Below are positions 53,656-63,396 of a stretch of 64,000 nucleotides of DNA, piece by piece (the first letter of the stretch is position 1; every line of letters begins with the position of its first letter). The notes beneath the pieces were generated by a model. That model was not told the origin of the DNA, searched no databases, and worked only from the letters and a program-made list of their open reading frames with translations. This DNA is from Bacillus sp. NP157 (GTDB taxonomy: Bacteria > Pseudomonadota > Gammaproteobacteria > Xanthomonadales > Rhodanobacteraceae), in contig CP076546.1 of NCBI GenBank assembly GCA_018889975.1, forward strand, positions 2,852,001 to 2,916,000. Reading direction: 5' to 3'. The position numbers were made by a program, and so were the translations under genes.

Positions 53656-54765
53656 GTGGATATCGGTTATTTCCTGAAGCTGATGGTGGACAAGGGCGCG
53701 TCGGACATGTTCCTGACGACCGGTGCCCCCGTGAACATCAAGGTGGAAGGCAAGCTCTACCCCCTTGGTAATACCGGCCTGCCGAGCGGCATGGTCAAGA
53801 AAATCGCCTATTCGCTCATGGACGAGGGCCAGGTACCGCAGTTCGAACGCGACCTGGAGCTGAACATGGCCCTGGCGGTCAAGGAAGCCGGCCGATTCCG
53901 CATCAACGTGTTCAAGCAGCGTGGCGAGATCGGCATGGTCATCCGTGCGATCAAGAGCGAGATCCCCTCGCTGGACGAACTGCAGCTGCCGGGCATCTTC
54001 CGCGAGCTGATCATGGAGCCGCGCGGCCTGATCCTCGTCGTGGGCGCCACGGGCTCGGGCAAGTCCACCACCCTCGCCGCCATGCTCGACCACCGCAACA
54101 CCAACAGCTCCGGGCACATCCTCACCATCGAGGATCCGATCGAATACCTGCACCGGCACAAGCGCTCCATCGTCAACCAGCGCGAAGTGGGCCTGGATAC
54201 CCACAGCTATCACGAGGCGCTGAAGAACGCGATGCGCGAAGCGCCCGACGTGATCATGATCGGCGAGATCCGCGACACCGAGACCATGGAAGCGGCGATC
54301 TCCTTCTCGGAAACCGGCCACCTCTGCCTGGCGACGCTGCACTCCAACAACGCCGACCAGACCCTCGAGCGCATCCTCAACTTCTTCCCGGAGTCGGCGC
54401 ACAAGAACGTGCTGATGAACCTGGCCCTGAACCTGCGCGCGGTGATCAGCCAGCGCCTGGTGATCGGCAAGGACGGCCGCCGCATGCCGGCCACCGAAGT
54501 GCTGCTTAACACCCCGCTGATCCGCGACATGATCCGTCGCGGCCAGATCCACGAGGTGAAGGACGCCATGGACCGCAGCCTGCAGGAAGGCATGCAGACC
54601 TTCGACCAGTCGCTCTACCGCCTGTACAAGGACGGCAAGATCACCCTCGAGGAGTGCCTGAACAAGGCCGATTCGCGCGATGGACTGGCGTTGAAGATCC
54701 GCTTGTCCGAAGGCGCGACCGGGAACGAATTCGCCTCGAGCGATCCGTACGGTATCGGCGTCTAG
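53656..54765 (+). CDS. pilU: Type IV pilus retraction ATPase PilU
   Basis: This 369-residue hexameric AAA-like ATPase works with PilT in pilus retraction. Walker A GATGSGKST is at residues 130-138, the Asp box IEDPIEYLH and Walker B PDVIMIGEIRDTETMEAA follow, then the His box TGHLCLATLHSNNA. The N-terminus (FLKLMVDKGASDMFLTTG) and the longer C-terminal tail are closer to PilU than to PilT. It starts with GTG at 53656 behind a weak site. pilT is usually directly upstream; here the neighbour is a divergent DUF4398 gene, so this pilU stands alone in the window. Confidence 0.93.
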   Translation: MDIGYFLKLMVDKGASDMFLTTGAPVNIKVEGKLYPLGNTGLPSGMVKKIAYSLMDEGQVPQFERDLELNMALAVKEAGRFRINVFKQRGEIGMVIRAIKSEIPSLDELQLPGIFRELIMEPRGLILVVGATGSGKSTTLAAMLDHRNTNSSGHILTIEDPIEYLHRHKRSIVNQREVGLDTHSYHEALKNAMREAPDVIMIGEIRDTETMEAAISFSETGHLCLATLHSNNADQTLERILNFFPESAHKNVLMNLALNLRAVISQRLVIGKDGRRMPATEVLLNTPLIRDMIRRGQIHEVKDAMDRSLQEGMQTFDQSLYRLYKDGKITLEECLNKADSRDGLALKIRLSEGATGNEFASSDPYGIGV

Positions 54766-54766
54766 T

Positions 54767-54803
54767 CCTCGCCGCCCGGGGCTAGACCCGTCCCGGGTCG
54801 AGG
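54767..54803 (+). terminator. Nested hairpin after pilU
   Basis: An inner stem GACCCG/CGGGTC (54785-54799) sits within an outer CCTCG/CGAGG pairing (54767-54771 with 54799-54803). There is no T-tract; termination is inferred from position between pilU and the autotransporter gene. Confidence 0.4.
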
Positions 54804-54877
54804 CACGGTGCGCGGCAAGGCACTGGAAGTACCGGTCGTCATTTGGCAGGATGCCGCGATAACGGGGGAAACAGGCC

Positions 54878-57800
54878 ATGGAAGCATTTGACGATGCGGC
54901 TGCACTTGCTCGAAGGGTCATCGACGCCCGGCATAAGCCGCGCAGTGTCGCGTTGCTCGTGGCGCTTTCGCTGGGACTTTCCGCTTGTGGCGGCGGGGGC
55001 GGTAGCCGGCCTACCCCGCCACCGTCGGGCCCATCGGGTGGCGGGGAAATCGATGTGGGCGCTGGCGCTGTCACGGTCGTGCCCGACAGCCTCAGCGGCT
55101 CGAATACCCTGGTCAAAGGCGGCGCCGGAACGCTCGTGCTCACGGGTACCAACACGTACTCGGGTGGAACACTGATCAAGCAGGGCATCCTGCAGATCGG
55201 CAACGGAGACACGGCCGGCTCCATTACCGGCGACGTGACCGACAACGGCACCCTGGCATTCAATCGTACGGACGATATTGTCTTCGATGGCCTGGTCAGC
55301 GGAACGGGTGGCCTGACCCTGTCCGGACGGGGTGCCGTAACGTTGACCCGATCGAATACCTACACGGGCCTTACGCAGATCGACCACGGAGAGCTCTTCG
55401 TCAACGGCGACCAATCCGCCGCCACCGGCGCCACGAACGTCGGCGCCCTGGGCACCCTGGCCGGAAAGGGCACGCTGGGTGGGGATGTGAACGTCATCGG
55501 CGGGCTGGCCGTCTCCGCAAGCACCTCGGGCGCGAAGGACGGCGTCGTCGGAAACCTGACGGTCAACGGCAACCTCACCTTCGGCTCTGGTTCCGTCTTC
55601 GAAACCGACGCAGGATTGGTCAACGGCCTGCCCTTGAGCGGTGTGGTGAACGTAAAAGGCAACTTGAGTCTTTTCACGACGATCTACGCGACCAATGCAA
55701 CGGTCAAACCCACTCTTCAGGGCGTGCAGCGACTCCTGAATTACGACGGCAACCTCACCCTCACATCGTTGGAACTTGGCACACGCGGGCCTGGCTTCGG
55801 TCTGCAGACAGCCGTCAATCACCAGATCAACCTGGTCTACGGGCAACCGGGCGTCGTCTACGATTTCTGGGATGGCGCTGGCGCGGTAGGAAACCACGCG
55901 ATCGAAGGTGGCAATGGCACCTGGGAGGCAGGCGGTACGAGCCAGGCTTGGACGGACGTCGTCGGCGGCGTCAACAGCTCATTCGGCAACGGCGCATTTG
56001 CCGTGTTCGAGGGGCCAGCCGGCACGATCGACGTAAGTCGTACTACCGGGGACATCAAGGTCGGAGGCATGCAATTCGCCACCGATGGCTACGTCATCCG
56101 CGGCGATGCCCTCAATCTTACGGGAGACCCCTACGACCCGGCGCACACCACGATTCGCGTCGGCGACAGCACGCTTGCGGCGCCGAACATGACGGCAACC
56201 ATCGACAGTGCGCTGACGGGCACATCGGGCCTGGTCAAGGTCGACGCCGGCACCCTGGTGCTCGGCGGCACGAACACGTACGCCGGCGGGACGACCGTCG
56301 ATGGTGGCACGTTAATGACGCGATATACGTTGCCCGGCAACGCTACCGTAAGCCCACTTGGCAGGCTCGATGGCGTGATCACCCCCGGAAGCCAGGGCTC
56401 GGGGCTTCCAGGCGTGACTGGGAACCTCACCAACGCTGGCAGGACCGCCGTGCATGGGGGCGACAGCGTGGTCGGGGGCGACTATGCGCAGCCCTCGACG
56501 GGTACGCTCGCCGTCAGCCTTGGCAGCAAACTGTCGGTCGGCGGCACCGCTACGCTCGACGGCGGTACGCTGGAGGTCACTGGCGCCGACACAGGCTATG
56601 CCAGCAATACGCATACCCAGATACTGACGGCGACGAACGGCCTCACGGGTACCTTTGGCAACCTCGTCAAAGACGCTGGCGTTGTTTTCAAGTCCAGCAC
56701 CATCAACTACGACGGGCACAGCGCATGGCTGGATACGACGGGCCTGAATGTCACGACGGCTGCGGCAGGCAACGGGGTCTCATACACCGCTGCATCACTC
56801 AGTAGCGCGGAGCGCGTGCAAGGGGCCCTCACGCAGTTGAACACGTCGATCGCGAGTGGAAATCCTTCCGGCGTATCCAGCGACTTCCTGCGTGCAGCCG
56901 GCGAGTTCCAGCAGGCGCCGACCCTCCAGGCGGCGCAGGCTTCGCTGCAGAGCCTGTCGGGCCAGTTACATGCGGCCGGCGCTGCCATGACGTTCCAGGC
57001 AATCGACGCGTCCGGCCGCGCCCTCGCAGACCACTTCGACAGCGTACTAGGCAATACCGCATCAGCGGGCACGTGGACGCAGAACTTCAACCTGGGCGGC
57101 GATATGGGCCGCACCGGATATGACGGTGTTGGCTTCCAGCTCAACGGTTGGCTGGTTGGCAGCGATCGCCAGATCGGCCCTGGCGGCATCGCGGGTTTCG
57201 CGTTCGGCCAGAGCGTGGGACAGCAACAACTGGACCAGAGCTACGATCACAACCGTAGCCGCAGCACGGAAGGCATGCTGTACGCGGGGTGGCTCAACGG
57301 CCAGTGGTACACGCAGGGACGTGTCGCCGTCGGGCAGTTCCGGCAGGACGTGAGTCGCCAGCTCTTGCTCGGCAATGACACCGACGGCGTCTCGACGAGT
57401 TACGACGGGACTTACAACGTCGCTTATGGCGAAACAGGCCTGCATCTGGACGTAGCAGGCACGCGTGTCATGCCTTACGTCAACGCCGAATATACGAGCA
57501 TTCACCGCGACGGCTTTACGGAATCGGGTGCCGGCGGCTTCGGCTTGCGCGCCGGTGGACAGGTGATCGACCGCTGGCAAGGTGGCGCCGGCCTTCGTGC
57601 GAACCACCACTGGGCGCTGGATGGCGGGCGGGGTGTCGACTTCTCGGCTGGGGCACAATTCCGTCGCACGCTGGCTTCGCATGGCGACGTGTTCGATGCC
57701 AGCTTCGTCGGCCTGCCTCAGTGGCAGCCACTGGCGGGAATTGGACTTTCCCGTTACAGCAGCATCGTCAACCTGGGCCTCAACGCAACGCTATCGGCCC

Positions 57801-57889
57801 GGACCAGGCTGGATTTTGCCTACGACTACGAGAAAGGGCAGCGTGACCAGGCTCAGGCGGTGTCTGCGCGATTGAACGTCGCGCTCTGA
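54878..57889 (+). CDS. Autotransporter with lipoprotein-type signal and PATR repeats, no enzymatic passenger
   Basis: This 1003-residue type Va-like autotransporter has an N-terminal signal of 36 residues ending in LSAC with the lipobox Cys37, then a Gly/Pro linker. The passenger is a predicted beta-helix with at least three passenger-associated transport repeats (GTLVLTGTNTYSGGT near 82; VTLTRSNTYTGLTQI near 150; GTLVLGGTNTYAGGT near 460). An alpha-helical linker lies near 690-735 and a C-terminal autotransporter beta-barrel at about 735-1003. Related Xanthomonas proteins start the same way but carry an S8 protease in the passenger; none is seen here. The terminal residue is Leu, not the usual aromatic. 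A large adhesin-like role is the simplest reading. Confidence 0.88.
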   Translation: MEAFDDAAALARRVIDARHKPRSVALLVALSLGLSACGGGGGSRPTPPPSGPSGGGEIDVGAGAVTVVPDSLSGSNTLVKGGAGTLVLTGTNTYSGGTLIKQGILQIGNGDTAGSITGDVTDNGTLAFNRTDDIVFDGLVSGTGGLTLSGRGAVTLTRSNTYTGLTQIDHGELFVNGDQSAATGATNVGALGTLAGKGTLGGDVNVIGGLAVSASTSGAKDGVVGNLTVNGNLTFGSGSVFETDAGLVNGLPLSGVVNVKGNLSLFTTIYATNATVKPTLQGVQRLLNYDGNLTLTSLELGTRGPGFGLQTAVNHQINLVYGQPGVVYDFWDGAGAVGNHAIEGGNGTWEAGGTSQAWTDVVGGVNSSFGNGAFAVFEGPAGTIDVSRTTGDIKVGGMQFATDGYVIRGDALNLTGDPYDPAHTTIRVGDSTLAAPNMTATIDSALTGTSGLVKVDAGTLVLGGTNTYAGGTTVDGGTLMTRYTLPGNATVSPLGRLDGVITPGSQGSGLPGVTGNLTNAGRTAVHGGDSVVGGDYAQPSTGTLAVSLGSKLSVGGTATLDGGTLEVTGADTGYASNTHTQILTATNGLTGTFGNLVKDAGVVFKSSTINYDGHSAWLDTTGLNVTTAAAGNGVSYTAASLSSAERVQGALTQLNTSIASGNPSGVSSDFLRAAGEFQQAPTLQAAQASLQSLSGQLHAAGAAMTFQAIDASGRALADHFDSVLGNTASAGTWTQNFNLGGDMGRTGYDGVGFQLNGWLVGSDRQIGPGGIAGFAFGQSVGQQQLDQSYDHNRSRSTEGMLYAGWLNGQWYTQGRVAVGQFRQDVSRQLLLGNDTDGVSTSYDGTYNVAYGETGLHLDVAGTRVMPYVNAEYTSIHRDGFTESGAGGFGLRAGGQVIDRWQGGAGLRANHHWALDGGRGVDFSAGAQFRRTLASHGDVFDASFVGLPQWQPLAGIGLSRYSSIVNLGLNATLSARTRLDFAYDYEKGQRDQAQAVSARLNVAL

Positions 57890-57925
57890 CGACATCGCCA
57901 TGCGATGGCGCGGACACAGCCAGGA

Positions 57926-58573
57926 TCAAGCCGCATCTGGCTGGACTTCTGGCGCGGCAGCCTGGAATGCCGGCAACGCCTGGCATTGGTCGACGACTCG
58001 CCGGATCAACGGATATGGCCCCAGGTCCAGCTCCCAGCGCACCGCGTTGTAGAACTGCGGCACCAGGCAAGCGTCGGCGAGGGTCGGCGCATCGCCCCAG
58101 CAGAAACGCCCACGCGGGCCCTGGGCGAGCAATGCCTCGATGCCGTCGAAACCGTTGCCGATCCAGCGCCGGCACCATGCCGCCTTCGCCGCCGGATCCG
58201 CCCCGAAGCGCGTCTCGATCTCCTTGAGCACCCGCAGGTTGCCCAGCGGATGGATGTCGGTACCGACGGCCAGGGCCAGTTCGCGGACCCGGGCGCGGCC
58301 GATCCGGTCGGCGGGGAGCAGGGCCGGCGTCGGATAGGCTTCTTCGAGGTACTCCAGGATCGCCATGGACTGGCGAACCACCACGTCGCCGTCGACCAGG
58401 GTCGGCAGCTGCGCCTGGGGTGACACCTCGCGGTAAGCGGCCTTCAGGTGTTCCCCACCCTCGTTCAGCAAGTGCACGAGCCGCGGCTCCCAGGCCAGGC
58501 CCTTCAGGTTCAGGGCGATGCGAACGCGGTAGGCAGCGCTGGAGCGCCAATAGGTGTAGAGGGCGAGGGTCAT
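57926..58573 (-). CDS. maiA: Maleylacetoacetate isomerase (zeta-class GST)
   Basis: This 215-residue protein has the zeta-class GST pattern: N-terminal thioredoxin fold with [18 protein letters not shown] (catalytic Ser region) and [24 protein letters not shown], then the helical domain with [21 protein letters not shown]. It isomerises maleylacetoacetate in tyrosine and homogentisate degradation, using glutathione. The fumarylacetoacetase gene that usually follows is not in the window. GGAGG precedes the ATG at 58573. It is convergent with the autotransporter gene, with a small CGCCAT/ATGGCG stem (57896-57910) in the 36-bp gap. Confidence 0.93.
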   Translation of the reverse strand: MTLALYTYWRSSAAYRVRIALNLKGLAWEPRLVHLLNEGGEHLKAAYREVSPQAQLPTLVDGDVVVRQSMAILEYLEEAYPTPALLPADRIGRARVRELALAVGTDIHPLGNLRVLKEIETRFGADPAAKAAWCRRWIGNGFDGIEALLAQGPRGRFCWGDAPTLADACLVPQFYNAVRWELDLGPYPLIRRVVDQCQALPAFQAAAPEVQPDAA

Positions 58574-58678
58574 GGATTTTCCTCCGGTGGACGGCCGATT
58601 CTAGCTGGCCCGGATTTGCGCCGGTCTACCCTTGGCAAGGACAATCGGGGTTTCTCCTTCCCAAGCTGGAGTCCCACC

Positions 58679-59860
58679 GTGTCCGTCATCCGCATGCAAG
58701 ACCTCGACCTGCGCGGCAAGCGCGTGCTTATCCGCGAAGACCTGAATGTCCCGGTCGAGAACGGCAGGATCACGTCCACCCAGCGCCTCGACGCCTCGCT
58801 GCCGACCATCGTCGCCGCCCGCGACGCCGGGGCGAAGGTGATGGTCATCTCGCACCTGGGCCGTCCGAAGGAAGGTGAGTTCGATGAAGCGTCGTCGCTG
58901 AAGCCGGTGGCCGAATGGCTGGGCAAGAAGCTGGGCAAGGACGTGCGCCTCGTGCGCGACTACCTGGACGGCGTCGACGTCGCCGACGGCGAAGTGGTGG
59001 TGCTGGAGAACTGCCGCATGAACGTCGGCGAGGGCAAGGACGACGAGGCGCTGTCGAAGAAGTATGCCGCCCTGTGCGACGTCTTCGTCATGGACGCCTT
59101 CGGCACCGCGCATCGCGCCCAGGCTTCGACCCATGGCGTGATCCGCTTCGCCCCGGTCGCCGCAGCGGGCCCCCTCCTCGCGAAGGAGCTGGACGCGCTG
59201 GGCCAGGCGCTGGAAAAGCCGGCCAAGCCGCTGCTCGCCATCGTCGCCGGCTCCAAGGTGTCGACCAAGCTGGAGTTGCTGCAGAACCTCGTCGGTCGCG
59301 TCGAACAGCTGATCGTCGGCGGCGGCATCGCCAACACCTTCATCCTCGCGTCGGGCCACAAGGTGGGCAAGTCACTGGTCGAAGCCGATCTGCTCGATAC
59401 GGCGAAGAAGATCATGGCCGATGCGAAGGCGCGCGGTGCCGACGTGCCGGTCCCGACCGACGTGGTCGTGGCGACCGAGTTCTCGGCGTCGGCGAAGGCC
59501 ACCGTGAAGGCGGTTGGCGACGTCGCCGACGACGAGATGATCCTGGACATCGGTCCGGATACGGCAAGGCGCTACGCCGACCTGATCGCGAAGGCCGGCA
59601 CCGTCGTGTGGAACGGCCCGGTCGGCGTGTTCGAGTTCGACGCCTTCGGCAAGGGTACCGAGACGCTGGCCCGCGCCATCGCCGCCTCGAAGGCCTTCTC
59701 GATCGCCGGCGGCGGCGACACGCTGGCCGCGGTGGACAAGTACGGCATCGAAGACGGCGTCTCTTACATCTCCACCGGCGGCGGCGCGTTCCTCGAATTC
59801 CTCGAAGGCAAGGAGCTGCCAGCCGTGGCCGCACTCAAGGCACGCAAGGACGCGAAGTAA
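58679..59860 (+). CDS. pgk: Phosphoglycerate kinase
   Basis: This 393-residue glycolytic enzyme moves the 1-phosphate of 1,3-bisphosphoglycerate to ADP. Family features: [44 protein letters not shown], the GGGIANTFI loop, and [13 protein letters not shown] with [17 protein letters not shown] at the nucleotide site. The GTG at 58679 ([11 protein letters not shown]) has GGAG seven bases upstream and matches relatives; ATG at 58694 is a fallback. The HAD gene overlaps its stop (TAATG). Confidence 0.96.
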   Translation: MSVIRMQDLDLRGKRVLIREDLNVPVENGRITSTQRLDASLPTIVAARDAGAKVMVISHLGRPKEGEFDEASSLKPVAEWLGKKLGKDVRLVRDYLDGVDVADGEVVVLENCRMNVGEGKDDEALSKKYAALCDVFVMDAFGTAHRAQASTHGVIRFAPVAAAGPLLAKELDALGQALEKPAKPLLAIVAGSKVSTKLELLQNLVGRVEQLIVGGGIANTFILASGHKVGKSLVEADLLDTAKKIMADAKARGADVPVPTDVVVATEFSASAKATVKAVGDVADDEMILDIGPDTARRYADLIAKAGTVVWNGPVGVFEFDAFGKGTETLARAIAASKAFSIAGGGDTLAAVDKYGIEDGVSYISTGGGAFLEFLEGKELPAVAALKARKDAK

Positions 59861-60492
59861 TGCTTTTTCTCTTCGATCTCGATGGCACGCTCATCGATTC
59901 CGAAATCGGCATCTTCGCCGGCATCCGCCATTCCATGGCGGCGGTCGGCGCGGAGCCGCCGGATGATGCGGCCCTTCGGTCGTGGATCGGGCCACCGTTG
60001 CGGGTCAGCTTTGGCGCCGTGCTGGATGGCGACGCGGATCGCGTCGAAGCCGCGGTCGCGGCTTACTCGCAGCGGTTCCACGACGTGGGCTGGTCCGAGC
60101 ACAAGGTGTACGACGGCATTCCCGAACTGATCGCCGGCCTCGCCGCGCGTGGCCACCACCTCGCCGTCGTCACGAGCAAGGTGCGTCCGCACGCGGAACC
60201 GATCATCAGGCACCTGCCGTTCGGCGAAGCGTTCGATCGCGTCTACGCCCCTGCCCCGTCGACGGCGCACAGCGAAAAGGCCGAGATGGTGGCGGCTGCC
60301 CTCGCGGACTTCGAGCACCTCGAGTCCGATGCCTTCATGATCGGCGACCGCCGCTACGACATGGAAGGCGCCGTCGCCAACGGCGTGCGCGGCATCGGCG
60401 TGCTGTGGGGCTTCGGCGACCGCGAGGAACTGGAAGAAGCGGGTGCATGGAAAATCGTTGCGAGTCCTGCCGAGATCCTCGCGCTCGGCTGA
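59860..60492 (+). CDS. HAD-superfamily phosphatase (phosphoglycolate-phosphatase-like)
   Basis: This 210-residue HAD subfamily IA protein has motif I FDLDGTLIDS at the N-terminus, motif II VVTSK, and motif IV IGDRRYDMEGA. A helical cap lies between about 15 and 85. The substrate is unknown; Gph-like, pyrophosphatase PpaX-like or sugar-phosphatase roles are possible. The ATG at 59860 overlaps the pgk stop by one base, so expression is coupled to glycolysis. The stop is followed 14 bp later by a striking DnaA-box hairpin. Confidence 0.88.
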   Translation: MLFLFDLDGTLIDSEIGIFAGIRHSMAAVGAEPPDDAALRSWIGPPLRVSFGAVLDGDADRVEAAVAAYSQRFHDVGWSEHKVYDGIPELIAGLAARGHHLAVVTSKVRPHAEPIIRHLPFGEAFDRVYAPAPSTAHSEKAEMVAAALADFEHLESDAFMIGDRRYDMEGAVANGVRGIGVLWGFGDREELEEAGAWKIVASPAEILALG

Positions 60493-60505
60493 TGCGTCAT
60501 CGCTG

Positions 60506-60551
60506 TTATCCACACCCTGTGTGGATACACCTTGCATAAGGGTGTGGATAA
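60506..60551. promoter_or_regulatory. Cluster of DnaA-box sequences in a 13-bp inverted repeat
   Basis: TTATCCACACCCT (60506-60518) and AGGGTGTGGATAA (60539-60551) are perfect inverted repeats. Each contains a consensus DnaA box TTATCCACA (60506-60514 forward, 60543-60551 reverse). A third, one-mismatch box (TGTGGATAC, 60520-60528) lies between them and also pairs with the first arm as a 9-bp hairpin. It lies between the HAD gene and the convergent acyltransferase, so it could be a terminator-like hairpin, a DnaA-binding site, or both. Confidence 0.7.
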
Positions 60552-60593
60552 CTTGCCCGGTGCCAGCGCTTTCAAGGACTTGGCTTTCGATGG

Positions 60594-62597
60594 TTATTTG
60601 TTGGCCAACGCGCGCACGGCCTCGGTAAAGGACGGCGCGAGTGATCGGCTCCCAAAAGCGCTGAGATGGTCGCCGTCGAAGAACAGTGGTCGCCCATTCG
60701 CGTAGCCGCCACACACCGGGCCAACCGGACAGATCGCGCCGACCGGATCAAAGACCGCAACACCCTCGTCCGCAGCGGCGAGTGACTCCAGCGCCCGGAC
60801 CATCGGCGCACGTCGTCGCTCGAATTCATCCCTGCGCACGCTAGAGCCTGGCTGGCATATCGACTGGTGCGCCGTCCAGGTGTCGGCACAACGGAACAAG
60901 GGTATGTCGAGTACGAGATTGGGTGCAAAAAGAACGACCCGTGCTCCCTTGCTCCGAAGTTTGACCAACAAGGCTCTCGCCTCCGGAAGCCCCGCAGGGA
61001 CCGCCTCCGAAGCCTTCTCCACAGGCCCCCACTGATCGACCTTACGAGCCATTCGCAATGACGGAAGCGCGACGACATCGCCCTCGCCGAGGGTGGCCGA
61101 CATGTGCTCCCACGCGGCCTGGAAGCTCTGCCGGCAATGATCGGAGTCTTCGCGCTCAGGCATGAGGCTCATCGTGGGGCAGCCGCCGTTGTTGTACAGG
61201 AACGTCGTGGCCCCGGTTCTTGCAGTGTAGGTCGCGAACGCCGGGCCGAGCGCCAGCGCGTGCGAGTCACCGATGACGAAAAGCCGGGGCGCCGGCGAAT
61301 CATCCGCGCATGCGGCGCGTGCGAGCGTTGTCACCCTTCCCGTGCCGACCGATGCGTTCGTGCGAGTGATGTCGCCGCACGGTGATTCGCCGCGCGCCCT
61401 GGTCGTTGGATACCAGTCACCGGCATTGCGCATGACCGTCGATTGCGACCAATGGCTCGCCTGGCGCGCGATCTGCCCGTGCAGTGTTGCACCGACGATC
61501 ATCGCAAGGACACCACACGCAATGATCGATCGAGGCCGCCATGCCGTGAACCGCCGTTCCATGACCGGCTCCACTAAGCGATACGAAAGGTAACCCAGCG
61601 TGACGGCGATGCACGCCGCAAGGACGCGGAAGCCGATCGTGTCGAGGCCCAGCGTCCAACGGAACACGACGAACACCGGCCAATGCCAAAGGTAAAGCGA
61701 GTACGACATGCGGCCCACGGCCGCCAGCGGCCTACAGCCAAGCAAGGCGTGAGCCCCTCCCCCTTCGCGCAAGGACAGGGCGATGAGGATCGCCGTGGTA
61801 CCGCCTACAGCGAGTAGCGCGCCGGGGAAAGGAAAGGTGCTCGCACGTGCATGAAGGAATGAACCGAGCACCGCGGCGACGCCGATGAGTGCCAGCACGT
61901 CCCAACACAGGCCATGAGGTCGGCTGCGTGCTTGCGTCGCAGCGAATTGCAGGGCTTGCCAGGCGACAACGCCTGCGAGGAACTCCCACGCACGCGAAGG
62001 CAGCCAGTGGAAATGCTCCTGGAACGTCGCCCCGCCGATGGCGGCGTAGGCGACCGACAGACCGAGTGTCGAGATGCTGATGGCGCAGGCGATGCCGCGC
62101 CCACGCCTCCCACGCGACCAGGCGGCGAAGACGAGCGGGAAAAGCAGATAGAACTGCTCCTCGAGACCCAACGACCAGGTGTGCGCGTAAGGATTGAAAT
62201 CGATGATGGGCGAGAAGTAGTCATCGCCTCGCGCCACGATCAGCCAGTTACTCAATCCAAAGAACGCCATGCGCGCCGTGTTGGCATTGCCTTCGCCCAA
62301 CCAGGCGTCCGGCACCCATAGGGAACACGCTGTGGCCGTCGCCAGAAGGCATAACGCGAGTGCCGGGAAGAGACGCTTCACGCGCCTGGCGAAGAATCGC
62401 GCAATCCATTGGGACTCGCCTTGTGTTCGCGCCACGGATGCACTGACGACGAAACCGGATACGACGAGAAACACATCGACACCCGAGAACCCGCCGGGAA
62501 GCGAACGATGGTCAAGGTGGTACCAGACGACACCGGCCACGGCCAATGCGCGAAGCCCGTCGATAAACGGGAGCCGGTGTCCTGGCCGAGCATCCAT
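60594..62597 (-). CDS. Acyltransferase family 3 fused to SGNH domain (OafA/YrhL type)
   Basis: This 667-residue inner-membrane protein has about ten TM helices in residues 1-370 with the acyltransferase-3 features LPFIDGLRALAVAGVVWYHL, GGFSGVDVFLVVSGFVVSA and YAHTWSLGLEEQFYLLFPLV. A periplasmic SGNH-type domain occupies residues about 430-667 (FVIGDSHALALGP as block I). Members O-acetylate surface glycans, peptidoglycan or O-antigen. Only block I of the SGNH domain was recognised with confidence. It is convergent with pgk-HAD and divergent from the B-lectin gene. It is not linked to the LPS region, so its target could be a different glycan. Confidence 0.9.
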   Translation of the reverse strand: MDARPGHRLPFIDGLRALAVAGVVWYHLDHRSLPGGFSGVDVFLVVSGFVVSASVARTQGESQWIARFFARRVKRLFPALALCLLATATACSLWVPDAWLGEGNANTARMAFFGLSNWLIVARGDDYFSPIIDFNPYAHTWSLGLEEQFYLLFPLVFAAWSRGRRGRGIACAISISTLGLSVAYAAIGGATFQEHFHWLPSRAWEFLAGVVAWQALQFAATQARSRPHGLCWDVLALIGVAAVLGSFLHARASTFPFPGALLAVGGTTAILIALSLREGGGAHALLGCRPLAAVGRMSYSLYLWHWPVFVVFRWTLGLDTIGFRVLAACIAVTLGYLSYRLVEPVMERRFTAWRPRSIIACGVLAMIVGATLHGQIARQASHWSQSTVMRNAGDWYPTTRARGESPCGDITRTNASVGTGRVTTLARAACADDSPAPRLFVIGDSHALALGPAFATYTARTGATTFLYNNGGCPTMSLMPEREDSDHCRQSFQAAWEHMSATLGEGDVVALPSLRMARKVDQWGPVEKASEAVPAGLPEARALLVKLRSKGARVVLFAPNLVLDIPLFRCADTWTAHQSICQPGSSVRRDEFERRRAPMVRALESLAAADEGVAVFDPVGAICPVGPVCGGYANGRPLFFDGDHLSAFGSRSLAPSFTEAVRALANK

Positions 62598-62829
62598 GCG
62601 TCAAAACCTTCCAACGAAACGAAGAGGCTAGCAGCGGCTGTTCGTGTGTCCGATAGGACAAGTCTGAAAGTTGTGTGCGAGTTCACCGACAGCATCCGCT
62701 GACAGCGATTGCCGTGCTCGCGTAGGCTCCTGCACCGACATGGATTGGCGGATTGTCCCGATGAGAGGATTTCCTTCTTCCACCTACGGTATCCCGGCAC
62801 CAATAACGGTGCTCCAAAGGGATGACGTT

Positions 62830-63396
62830 TTGAAGAGTTCCACCACGAAAAAAATCATGATTGCCGCGCTTGGCTTCATGAGCACCGGCGCCGTATGCAA
62901 AGCAGAGGTATTGCACCCTGGCCAGAATCTGCTCCCGGGCAGAGCGCTTCATTCAACCAACGGTCGCTACCATGCCATCCTCCAGGCCGATGGGAATTTC
63001 GTCGTCTACCGAAACGACGGCGCTGTCATGTGGGCGACCTGGACGCAAGGTTCCGGTGCGGTCACGGCGAACATGCAGGCGGATGGCAACTTCGTTCTCT
63101 ACGCACCAGGGGTCCGACCCGTCTGGTCGACGGCGACGCGCGGCCGGGACCGGGTATTCACGGTCAGCGACCTCGGACAGGCGATGGTGATCAAGGTAGG
63201 CAAATGGGACCCAAGCGGAGACGTTCCCACGTTGATGAAACGCGGCGCCACCTATGCCTGGGTCGCCCCTCAATGGGATTCGGCGCATCTTGGCGGCGGC
63301 CCGCGCGGACCGCACTGCGTTGGTGATCCCCGCGCTTGTGGACATGCGGGCAGTTCGCGGGTCAAGAGGCACGGGGGTATCAACTGGTCATGGTGA
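62830..63396 (+). CDS. Small secreted B-lectin (bulb-type mannose-binding) protein
   Basis: From a TTG at 62830, preceded by AAAGGGA, this would be a 188-residue protein with a signal peptide (KSSTTKKIMIAALGFMSTG, ending VCKA). The mature part has two clear B-lectin motifs QxDxNxVxY (QADGNFVVY and QADGNFVLY); a third repeat has lost its motif. The C-terminal 60 residues are Gly/His-rich and unlike the family. No ATG fits as well: upstream ATGs at 62740 and 62761 have no signal peptide at their start, and ATG 62860 would shorten the signal n-region. The TTG start is a judgement. It may bind a mannose-type glycan at the surface. Low similarity beyond the motifs suggests a diverged copy. Confidence 0.65.
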   Translation: MKSSTTKKIMIAALGFMSTGAVCKAEVLHPGQNLLPGRALHSTNGRYHAILQADGNFVVYRNDGAVMWATWTQGSGAVTANMQADGNFVLYAPGVRPVWSTATRGRDRVFTVSDLGQAMVIKVGKWDPSGDVPTLMKRGATYAWVAPQWDSAHLGGGPRGPHCVGDPRACGHAGSSRVKRHGGINWSW

